This document shows, piece after piece, positions 17,162 to 24,170 of a stretch of DNA of 64,000 nt. Position 1 is the stretch's first letter. Every line of letters begins with the position of its first letter. The notes below the pieces were generated by a model that was given only the letters and a program-made list of their open reading frames with translations, had not been told where the DNA came from and ran no database searches. Source of the stretch: Candidatus Hydrogenedentota bacterium (GTDB lineage Bacteria > Hydrogenedentota > Hydrogenedentia > Hydrogenedentales > JAEUWI01); NCBI GenBank assembly GCA_016791475.1, contig JAEUWI010000001.1:124001-188000 (forward strand), written 5' to 3'. The position numbers and the translations under genes are program-made.

Positions 17162-17239
17162 ACAATCTCTCTTGTGAATCATTTTTGACGATGCTATAAG
17201 TACACGCATTACAGCAGCGATAGCTAGTAAGGTGTGACA

Positions 17240-17623
17240 ATGACACAGCGACCATCAACACGAGAAGAGCGGAGGGCGAAGACCCCCGCAACGCTCCCGG
17301 AGCGATTTGAACCGAGGTTCTGGGAGACGACCGACCAGCGACAGGGGGTGGTGAAGGAGATACGCCGACGGCTCGAAGCACTGCGAGACGATGCAGGCGT
17401 GGACCGCGTCCAAAAGGAGATGCTGGTACGTCGGGCAATCTTTATCAGTATCCAACTCGAAACGATGGAAGTGCAGAGCGTCGAAGGCGGGGAGTTTCAG
17501 GCAGGCGTATACACGCAGATGACGAATGCCCTGTCGGGGCTTCTCAGTAAGCTCGGCTTGGAGCAGCAGACAACCAAGAAGGTGGTCAACCTCCATGAGT
17601 ACGTGAACGGGGGTGACAAGTGA
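17240..17623 (+). CDS. Probable small terminase subunit (TerS-like)
   Basis: A 127-residue, largely helical, basic protein placed directly before TerL, the usual position of the small terminase subunit. Residues about 30-110 fit a helical bundle (VVKEIRRRLEAL then VQKEMLVRRAIFISIQLETME and ALSGLLSKLGLEQQ). Proteins of similar size and pattern precede TerL in many tailed phages and normally recognise the packaging site. The N-terminal 30 residues are basic. ATG 17240 has AAGG seven bases upstream; the GTG at 17234 is less likely. Its stop TGA lies within the GTG start of TerL (GTGA). The name rests mostly on position. Confidence 0.55.
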   Translation: MTQRPSTREERRAKTPATLPERFEPRFWETTDQRQGVVKEIRRRLEALRDDAGVDRVQKEMLVRRAIFISIQLETMEVQSVEGGEFQAGVYTQMTNALSGLLSKLGLEQQTTKKVVNLHEYVNGGDK

Positions 17624-19023
17624 ACATCATCGAGGCAATCAAAGACGAGAACCTGTTTCGACCCTTTTTGGGCGAGGACCTCGAATCGTGGAAGCCGTGG
17701 TTGACCGCCTTACGAGCGATGTATGGATTGCCAATCAAGGCGAGCCAGAGCAAGCGCCTAGTCCGCCAGTGTACCGGACGTGATGTATCAACGATGCCCC
17801 AAGACGGTTTCGATACCGCCTTGTTCTTAACGGGCCGACGCAGCGGCAAGAGCCGCATCGCAGCGGTAATCGGGGCATACGAAGCCGCCATCGCCGGGCA
17901 CGAAAAGAAGCTCGCCAAAGGCGAACGCGGGATTGTGCCCATCATCGCCCCAACGAAGTCACAGGCACGTATCGTAACCAACTACCTCAAGGGCGTGTTC
18001 GCAACACCAATGCTTGCCCGCGAGGTGGAGAGCGAAACCCGAGAAGGGTTTGAGCTTCGCAACGGCACGATGATTGAAATACTCGCGGGCGACTGGCGGA
18101 CCATCCGGGGCTATACCTTGCTGGCGGCAATCGTTGACGAGGCGTGCTTTTTCGGTATCAGCGAGGAGAGCCGCATCCGAAGCGATACGGAACTGGTCCG
18201 GGCAATCGCTCCATCGCTTGCCACAGTAGGCGGGAAGCTGATAGCCATCTCGTCTCCGTATGCCCGCAAGGGATGGGCTCATAACCAATACAAGATGCAC
18301 CACGGCAACGACACTGGCGAAACGCTAGTGTGGAACTGCCCAAGCCGAACAATGAATTCCACCTTGCCCCAACGAATCGTTGACCGGGCACTCGCGGAGG
18401 ACCTGGCATCCGCCAAGAGCGAGTACCTGGGCGAATGGCGCGACGACGTGGCTTCGTTTATCCCACGGCAGGTGATTGAGGAACTTGTGGTGCCGGGCCG
18501 GGACCGCCTCAGCCACAACCACGAGAATAGATACTTCGCCTTCGTTGATATGTCGGGTGGTCGAAGCGATGACGCTGCCCTAGCGATAGCTCACAAGGAA
18601 GGTCGAACCGTTGTCATTGACCTCGCGAAGCGCTGGGCGCCGCCCTTCAATCCGCACCACGTTATTTCGGCGATGGCTGAAGAACTCAAGGCATACGGCC
18701 TTCGACGGGTCATAGGTGACAACTACGCAGCCGAGTTCACCGCCAGCGCCTTCGTTGAGAACGGCATCCGATATCGCAAGAGCGACAAGAACAAAAACAT
18801 CATCTACGCGGAGTTGTTGCCCCGGCTCTGCTCAGGTGACATCGAACTACTTGACGACGAGCGATTGGTATCCCAACTCGCATCACTTGAACGACGAACC
18901 CGCAGTGGAGGCCGAGACGTTATCGACCACCCGCCCGGGGGACACGATGACCTTGCAAACGCAGTTGCGGGTGTGGCGGTGGTCGCCGCAGCCGGATACC
19001 GAGTGGCCGGCGCACTCCAATAA
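17620..19023 (+). CDS. Phage terminase large subunit (TerL)
   Basis: A 467-residue protein with both terminase activities. The packaging ATPase has Walker A TGRRSGKSR at 71-79, Walker B AAIVDEACFF with D173-E174, and the coupling motif ISSPYARKG about 210-218. The nuclease domain has RNase-H-like acids at FVDMSGG (D310), VIGDNYA and HDDLANAVAG near the C-terminus. All key residues appear intact, so this does not look like a decayed gene. TerL pumps DNA into a prohead through the portal and cuts it. Translation starts at GTG 17620, overlapping the upstream stop. No portal gene follows, which is unusual, since terminase and portal genes are nearly always neighbours. Confidence 0.92.
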   Translation: MNIIEAIKDENLFRPFLGEDLESWKPWLTALRAMYGLPIKASQSKRLVRQCTGRDVSTMPQDGFDTALFLTGRRSGKSRIAAVIGAYEAAIAGHEKKLAKGERGIVPIIAPTKSQARIVTNYLKGVFATPMLAREVESETREGFELRNGTMIEILAGDWRTIRGYTLLAAIVDEACFFGISEESRIRSDTELVRAIAPSLATVGGKLIAISSPYARKGWAHNQYKMHHGNDTGETLVWNCPSRTMNSTLPQRIVDRALAEDLASAKSEYLGEWRDDVASFIPRQVIEELVVPGRDRLSHNHENRYFAFVDMSGGRSDDAALAIAHKEGRTVVIDLAKRWAPPFNPHHVISAMAEELKAYGLRRVIGDNYAAEFTASAFVENGIRYRKSDKNKNIIYAELLPRLCSGDIELLDDERLVSQLASLERRTRSGGRDVIDHPPGGHDDLANAVAGVAVVAAAGYRVAGALQ

Positions 19024-19043
19024 CCCAACGAAAGGAAAACATA

Positions 19044-19541
19044 ATGAACCCCACGCAAGCGATAAATGAGTTTGACGCCCGACACGGAGGAACAAGCGTC
19101 GCCGTGCAGTCAACCAACGGTAACTGGCTGTTGTATCCCGACGGTGCCCGCCGCGAGACGAACCCATACGGGAGGCTCATAAGCCCGCCATCAGCCGAGA
19201 TGTTGCAGTTGTATCCGTATAACGGCAACCAAGACCGGCTCGACCTCGACGCTATTGAGCGCCGGATTGACTACTGGGATGCCAAGGTCCACCACCTCGT
19301 TAAGGCCCACGAACAGCTCCGCAATTCGATGATGGGCAATGACTACTCCGATGACCAACTGAAAGAACTTGAGCGGCTCTCGGATGCCGTGAAAGTTGCC
19401 CGGCAGGCGTTGGACGAACTCAAGGACGAACGGTCTGAGAATCCGGCTGTGAAGGAATTTGAAGCCCGGAAGGAAGTCGAGGCCGAGCGTCAACAGCGTA
19501 TCAAAGATAAGGCCGCAGCACTCAACAAAATGAAGGTATGA
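19044..19541 (+). CDS. Coiled-coil protein in the packaging module, unknown
   Basis: A 165-residue protein at the place where a portal gene would be expected, but far too short to be one. The first 50 residues contain aromatic and Gly/Pro-rich sequence (NGNWLLYPDGARRET). Residues about 65-165 are continuous charged helix with a coiled-coil pattern (DLDAIERRIDYWDAKVHHLV, later VKEFEARKEVEAERQ). The length and helical nature would suit a scaffold, a head-completion adaptor or a DNA-binding accessory. It lies 20 bases after TerL and its stop overlaps the next gene's ATG (ATGA). No family is recognised. Confidence 0.6.
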   Translation: MNPTQAINEFDARHGGTSVAVQSTNGNWLLYPDGARRETNPYGRLISPPSAEMLQLYPYNGNQDRLDLDAIERRIDYWDAKVHHLVKAHEQLRNSMMGNDYSDDQLKELERLSDAVKVARQALDELKDERSENPAVKEFEARKEVEAERQQRIKDKAAALNKMKV

Positions 19542-20335
19542 CTATGAACACGTATGTATCCAACCACACCAACCTGTCCTTGAAGAAAGCTGGTGTTCGG
19601 GCCAGCTTCGGCGTTCAAACCAACGCACGCACCGCACCTCTCGAAGGCCGAACCCATTATGTCCTGCCGGTCACGATGCTCGTGGTTGGGGTGCATAACG
19701 GGAGCCAAGGCCCCATCACCTACACCGCCGACGAACTGCGGGCATCAGCCAAACTATGGAACGGGAGGCCCGTTGTGGTCTATCACCCGCAACTGAACGG
19801 ACAGGGCGTAAGTGCCGCTGACCCGGACATCACCAGCCGCCAGCGGATTGGGACCGTCTTCAACACCCAGTTCGACGGACACCGACTGAAAGCCGAAGCG
19901 TGGATTGATGCAGAACGTGTCGGACAGGTCGATGAACGGGTAGCCGATGCCATCCGCCTCAATCAGAAGATGGAGGTAAGCACGGGCCTCTACTTTGCCC
20001 TCGATGGTGAGATTGCCCGAAACCACCAACCCGACCACCTCGCCATCCTGCCCGACCTGATTGGGGCGTGCAGTGTGGCGGACGGATGCGGATTATTTCA
20101 AACCAACCAAGAGGAAGTCACAATGAACCAGCACGATGAAGATGTATTGCCAATGCCCACGATGGGCTATGCCCACGAAATGGTACCGACCGTCAACAAC
20201 GGCGGAGGTGACCGGGACGACAACTTGCTGCCGCTGCCCGCGATGAACTATCAAAGCCCCTGCGATTGCAGCCCGGTAGCGAACGCCGACGATGATATCT
20301 TACACTTGCCCAGCATGGATGGGCACGTTGCCTAA
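19538..20335 (+). CDS. DUF2213-like phage prohead protease/scaffold protein
   Basis: A 265-residue protein whose residues about 40-190 resemble DUF2213, a family found in phage head-assembly modules and thought to act as prohead maturation protease. Typical blocks are TADELRASAKLWNGRPVVV, then MEVSTGLYF and PDHLAILPDLIGACSVADGCG. The C-terminal 70 residues differ: three acidic copies of a D-[ED]-[DN]-[VLI]-L-[PH]-[ML]-P-x-M motif, at DEDVLPMPTM, DDNLLPLPAM and DDDILHLPSM. An internal start at 20123 could make this tail separately. ATG 19538 overlaps the upstream stop; ATG 19544 is an alternative. With no capsid gene here, its substrate would have to come from a helper phage. Confidence 0.7.
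   Translation: MTMNTYVSNHTNLSLKKAGVRASFGVQTNARTAPLEGRTHYVLPVTMLVVGVHNGSQGPITYTADELRASAKLWNGRPVVVYHPQLNGQGVSAADPDITSRQRIGTVFNTQFDGHRLKAEAWIDAERVGQVDERVADAIRLNQKMEVSTGLYFALDGEIARNHQPDHLAILPDLIGACSVADGCGLFQTNQEEVTMNQHDEDVLPMPTMGYAHEMVPTVNNGGGDRDDNLLPLPAMNYQSPCDCSPVANADDDILHLPSMDGHVA
20123..20335 (+). CDS. Possible nested scaffold-like product (internal start)
   Basis: GAGGAAG at 20111-20117 lies five bases before an in-frame ATG at 20123, a better ribosome site than that of the full gene. Translation here would give 70 residues, exactly the acidic tail with the three LPxPxM-type repeats. In lambda and other phages the scaffold is made from an internal start in the protease gene, so the arrangement is plausible. 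No protein evidence exists in the sequence. Confidence 0.4.
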   Translation: MNQHDEDVLPMPTMGYAHEMVPTVNNGGGDRDDNLLPLPAMNYQSPCDCSPVANADDDILHLPSMDGHVA

Positions 20336-20345
20336 TCCTTTCGTG

Positions 20346-20409
20346 GAGGGCGACCCGGCGCGGATTGATCCCCGCGCCGTGTGGCTAGCCGACCGGCCCG
20401 GTCGCCCTC
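20346..20409. other. Branched inverted-repeat structure before the integrase
   Basis: GAGGGCGACC (20346-20355) pairs perfectly with GGTCGCCCTC (20400-20409). Inside, CGGCGCGG (20356-20363) pairs with CCGCGCCG (20372-20379), and GGCTAGCC (20383-20390) is a palindrome. Together they can form a three-way junction occupying most of the 110-base gap between the DUF2213-like gene and the integrase. It may be a terminator, a packaging or replication site, or an integrase regulatory structure. Confidence 0.65.
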
Positions 20410-20445
20410 TCCTTTACACCACGGTTGGCAGAAAGAAGGTCGGCT

Positions 20446-22398
20446 ATGACAATGAAAGTACCACGAGGACGACCCAAACCGAGGGTCTACTCATACATCC
20501 GCTTCTCAACCCCAGAGCAAGAGAAGGGAGACTCCCTGCGTCGGCAGAGAGAGTGGCGAGACAACTACGTCAACGCGAATGGCTATCACCTCGACACGAG
20601 TTTCAAGCTTCTCGACAAAGGTCGTAGTGCGTTCAAGGGGGAGCACCTTCGCGGCAAGGGGACACTCGGAATATTTCTCGACGCGGTGAAAAGTGGCATG
20701 GTGCCGTCGGGGAGCATCTTGCTCGTTGAGAGCATCGACCGGCTAACACGACTGGAGCCAATAGAGGCTATCGAGATGGTCTGCTTTGGACTGCTAAAGC
20801 ATGGCATCACGGTAAAGACGACTGTTGCCGAGTACCCGCCCGATGCGGTGAATGATGGTCGAATACATGGCTTGATTGCTGAGATACAACGGGCATATCA
20901 GGAATCCAAACGCAAGAGCGAGTTGATTGGTGCGGCCCGAGAGACGGCCCGCCAGAAGGCTCGTGACGAGAAGAAGATTATCACAGCCCAATGCCCCGCA
21001 TGGCTCACGAAAGAGGGTGACAAGTTCGTAGTAATCCCCGAGGCGGAGGAAGCAATACGCCGCCTCTTTGACCTCAAGCTCAAGGGGCTATCAACGCGCG
21101 CCATAGAGCGCAAGCTAAACGAAGAAGGGACTTGGACGGCACCGCCGAGGGAGAATCAGATAACGACGGGTTGGCGTGCCAGCTATATCACGAAGATAGT
21201 CCGCAACCGAGCGGTAATCGGTGAGTACCAACCATTCAAAAAAGTGAACGGCAAGCGGGAACCGAAAGGCGAAGCCATCAAAGGGTACTACCCGATTGTG
21301 GTTGAGCCGCCGTGCTTCTTTGCCGTACAGGAGATACTATCCCGCAATCAGGGCACTGGCGGACGGGCGGACCAGTTCAGCAATATTTTCAAGAGCATGA
21401 TGATTTGTAAGTATTGCGGTGGCCCAATGAGTTTTGACAACAAGGGCGAACGTACCAAGGGGGGCCTCCGGTTCGTTTGCTACAACGGGCAACGGAACGC
21501 CGGGTGTCGCCACCCGAGCCCTTACGCGATTCGATTCGATGACATCGCGGACTGTGTACTGGACAACTGCCCGAAGCTGAAACCGGAACAGGTATTGCCC
21601 GAACCGGATGAGCAGGCGAAGCGATGCCAAGCACTCACCGAGCATATCCAAGGGTTGAATGCTCAGCTTACGGATATCGAACGGAAGCAGAAGAACCTCC
21701 TTAAATCGATTGCGAAAGAGGACCGTGATGCCCTCCGAAAGGCCCTAGCTGATGAATGGGACTCCATGCAGCAACAGCACGCTGACATTGAACACGCCAT
21801 CGCCGAGCGCGAAAGCGAACTACAGCAAGCCGAACGTGACACCAAATCATTTGCGACTTGGCAACGCGACCTCAAACAGTTGCGAGAGAGCATCGAAGGC
21901 CGAGACCAAACGGCCATCGAAATGCGTATGCGGCTCAACGCCCATCTGCGGGAACTGATAAAGAGCATCGAAGTGTTCGCCGAGGGGTACGCGAAAGGCA
22001 CAGAGAAGACGGACGACAACACGCTGCCCAAGCGGGGGCGGACGGTGAAGGATAACGGACGGCTCCGATACATCCCGGCACCGATACCGACCGAGGATGA
22101 CTTCTACGACGCGATGATGGCTCAAGCCGACGATGACCTGTGGCGCGACAAGATGTTCAGGGGCTTCATTAAACAAATCGCCGAACAGCGACGGACCAAG
22201 AAGGGTCGGTTTGTACGCGTTCACTTCACGACCGGGGCTGTGGTAGACTTAGTTCCAGAGGGTAGCTTGGCATCCGGAGTGCAGATGACGAAGGATGCCA
22301 GACGCCAAGCCGGTTGGCGTTTTGTGAACCCGAAGCTTGACCGAATGTGGCGAGACTGGAAGACAGAATACAACAAGAAGGCGGCGAAGAAGCGGTAG
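20446..22398 (+). CDS. Large serine integrase
   Basis: A 650-residue large serine recombinase. The catalytic domain has YSYIRFSTPEQ (nucleophile Ser21), then ESIDRLTRLEP about 95-105. The recombinase domain follows (GLSTRAIERKLNEEGTW and WRASYITKIVRNRAVIGEY, about 215-261). A zinc ribbon uses C321, C324, C345 and C354. A long coiled coil (about 385-465) precedes the C-terminus. This order matches phage and ICE integrases that recombine attP with attB at a two-base core. The gene ends one base into the right attachment arm, the usual place for an integrase. ATG 20446 follows AAGAAGG at seven bases; TTG 20425 is less likely. Confidence 0.95.
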   Translation: MTMKVPRGRPKPRVYSYIRFSTPEQEKGDSLRRQREWRDNYVNANGYHLDTSFKLLDKGRSAFKGEHLRGKGTLGIFLDAVKSGMVPSGSILLVESIDRLTRLEPIEAIEMVCFGLLKHGITVKTTVAEYPPDAVNDGRIHGLIAEIQRAYQESKRKSELIGAARETARQKARDEKKIITAQCPAWLTKEGDKFVVIPEAEEAIRRLFDLKLKGLSTRAIERKLNEEGTWTAPPRENQITTGWRASYITKIVRNRAVIGEYQPFKKVNGKREPKGEAIKGYYPIVVEPPCFFAVQEILSRNQGTGGRADQFSNIFKSMMICKYCGGPMSFDNKGERTKGGLRFVCYNGQRNAGCRHPSPYAIRFDDIADCVLDNCPKLKPEQVLPEPDEQAKRCQALTEHIQGLNAQLTDIERKQKNLLKSIAKEDRDALRKALADEWDSMQQQHADIEHAIAERESELQQAERDTKSFATWQRDLKQLRESIEGRDQTAIEMRMRLNAHLRELIKSIEVFAEGYAKGTEKTDDNTLPKRGRTVKDNGRLRYIPAPIPTEDDFYDAMMAQADDDLWRDKMFRGFIKQIAEQRRTKKGRFVRVHFTTGAVVDLVPEGSLASGVQMTKDARRQAGWRFVNPKLDRMWRDWKTEYNKKAAKKR

Positions 22399-22421
22399 GG
22401 GTAAACTGTACTCAACATATT
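22398..22421. other. attR: right junction of the integrated element
   Basis: A 22-base arm at 22398-22419, starting GGGGTAAACTG and ending CTCAACATA, is followed by the TT core at 22420-22421, then comM sequence GATGGTCGGC. The first base of the arm is the last base of the integrase stop codon. Reverse-complemented, it matches the left arm at 18 of 22 positions. Confidence 0.88.
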
Positions 22422-22422
22422 G

Positions 22423-23298
22423 ATGGTCGGCCCGCCCGGCACCGGCAAGACCATGCTGGCCTCCCGCATTCCCGGCATCCTCCCGCCCATGAGCTTCGAC
22501 GAGTCCCTGGAGACCACGCGGGTCTACAGCGTGTGCCCCGTGGAGACAAGGAAGGAATCGCTCATCGTCACGAGGCCCTTCCGGAGTCCCCACCACACCT
22601 CCACCACGGTTTCCATTGCGGGCGGCGGCCAGCATGCCCACCCCGGCGAGGTGAGTCTGGCGCACAACGGCGTGCTCTTTCTCGATGAGCTGCCCGAGTT
22701 CAATCGCGCCGCGCTGGAGGTGTTGCGCCAGCCCCTCGAAGAGGGACTCGTCCACATCCGCCGCGCGAACTATTCCGTAACCTATCCGAGCCGCTTCATG
22801 CTGGTGGTGGCGATGAACCCCTGCCCCTGCGGTTGCCGCACCGACCCGCGCAGGCAGTGCCGCTGCAGCACGAACGACGTGCAGCGCTACATCGGAAGGC
22901 TCTCGGGACCGTTGCTCGATCGCATCGATATCCATGTGGACGTACCCGCGCTAAGCTTCGACGATCTGACCGACAGCCGGATCAGCGGACCCACGACGGA
23001 GGAAGTGCGAGCGCAGGTCCTCGCCGCCCGCGAGCGCCAGCGCGCCCGGTGCAACGGCACAACGCGCTACAACGCCCACCTCGACAGCAAGACCCTGCGC
23101 CACTATTGCAAGCTCAACGATGCGAGCAAGACCCTCCTGGAGCGGGCCCTCAATGCCCTCGGCCTGAGCGCCCGCGCCTACGATAAAATCCTCCGCATCG
23201 CCCGCACCCTCGCGGACCTGGAAGACAAGGACGACATTACAGAACACCACGTTGCGGAGGCCGTGCAATACCGGAGCCTGGACAAGTCGGTGCTATAG
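22423..23298 (+). pseudogene. comM: comM (YifB family) 3' fragment
   Basis: This frame holds the rest of comM: Walker A GPPGTGKT right at the start, the Mg-chelatase core with FLDELPEF (Walker B) and MVVAMNPCPCG, the RCSTNDVQRYIGRLSGPLLDRIDIHV block, and the C-terminal helical domain. The TTG codon for Leu219 is rebuilt from the TT core and the following G. An ATG stands at 22423, but no good ribosome binding site precedes it, so separate expression is doubtful. No frameshift or stop is visible, so the split appears recent or selectively maintained, and clean excision would restore the gene. Confidence 0.93.
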
Positions 23299-23362
23299 GG
23301 ACCGGCGCGGAATTGCGAAGCCAACTCATTCTCCGGCGTGTCCGCGTCAGTCCCTGCACGTA

Positions 23363-24007
23363 CTATTCATACTCGCCGCCCGATCCCACCTTGAAGGCCG
23401 TGCCGATTCCGAGGGCAAAGAATAAGAGGTCCATCGGTCCGAGGGAGCCGATAAACACTTCGCTCATCGGTATCCCGTCTGCGAGCAGCGCCTCGGACTC
23501 CGCATTTGCCTCGGCCTGCCACGTCTCGAAGGTGGGAGGCGCGGTGCTCCACTCCCGAAGCATGGGCACTTGGAATTCTTTGAAGTCGTCGACCTCCCCC
23601 TGACCCACTTCGGGGGCCGTCGCCGCTTCGGTGTAGCCATGAGAGACCATGAAGGCCGGGTATTCCGCTTCGGACCCGAGCGCGGCAAAATCGGCGGCGT
23701 CGGCTTTCAATTCGTTGTAATATTCTTCAGAGAAGCTCGTGTCGGCGATTTGGGTCAGTTCCTGGTTCACGAAGTGATGAATGACCATGTATTTCCCGCT
23801 GAGAATCGCGACGGCCGCCAGCAGGGCGCAGACGATGCCTGAGGTCTTTCCCCGGCCTTCCAGGGCATAGGCGCCATAGCCCACCGCGCCGCCCACGCCC
23901 CAGGCGATCCATCCAATTTCATAGCCTGTCGAAACGGCGATTACCGCCCAAACGATTGCGCCCACAATGGCTCCCGCTACCGCACCAAGAATTGCATTGA
24001 TTTCCAC
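23363..24007 (-). CDS. Membrane protein of unknown function
   Basis: A 214-residue protein starting at GTG 24007, with GGGAG eight bases upstream. The N-terminal 75 residues contain two or three Gly/Ala-rich membrane segments (AILGAVAGAIVGAIVWAVIAV, then a Gly-rich pair, then GIVCALLAAVAIL). A soluble acidic region of about 110 residues follows, and a last hydrophobic stretch, GPMDLLFFALGIGTAF, lies near the C-terminus. I do not recognise the family. It stands alone between comM and a leftward sulfatase, so context gives no clue. Confidence 0.6.
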   Translation of the reverse strand: MEINAILGAVAGAIVGAIVWAVIAVSTGYEIGWIAWGVGGAVGYGAYALEGRGKTSGIVCALLAAVAILSGKYMVIHHFVNQELTQIADTSFSEEYYNELKADAADFAALGSEAEYPAFMVSHGYTEAATAPEVGQGEVDDFKEFQVPMLREWSTAPPTFETWQAEANAESEALLADGIPMSEVFIGSLGPMDLLFFALGIGTAFKVGSGGEYE

Positions 24008-24170
24008 GCGATTTCTCCCTGTTTCCGGTTGAATACCAGGAATACAGCGCCCGGGGGAACGAGTGATGCCCCTGTTACTGCCGCCATGCCCTGCTTCATA
24101 AATTCCAATGAGCAGCATACTACGACAGCGCGCGAAGATTTTCAAGGAGAAATATCGGGTCCTGTCCGCG

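Larger units (their letters stand above)
11842..22421 (+). mobile_element. 10.6-kb serine-integrase element inserted in comM, with phage packaging genes
   Basis: The element runs from the TT at 11842 to the TT at 22420-22421, a unit of 10,578 bp. All its genes point the same way as comM. In order it carries a small serine recombinase, an unknown protein, an EcoRI-type methyltransferase, a DUF262-HNH nuclease, a Lys/Ala/Pro-tailed DNA-binding protein, a 58-residue protein, a second small recombinase, a TerS-like protein, TerL, a coiled-coil protein, a DUF2213-like protein and the large integrase. Its base composition is visibly less GC-rich than the flanks, especially across the methyltransferase. 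There is no portal, capsid, tail, replication or conjugation gene. Candidates are a phage satellite with its own packaging enzyme or a decayed prophage. Confidence 0.92.

Noticed and set aside
11842-22421. A conjugative element or transposon explanation for the comM insertion
   Set aside because: There is no relaxase, coupling ATPase, type IV secretion gene or DDE transposase. The two-base core and serine integrase fit site-specific integration.
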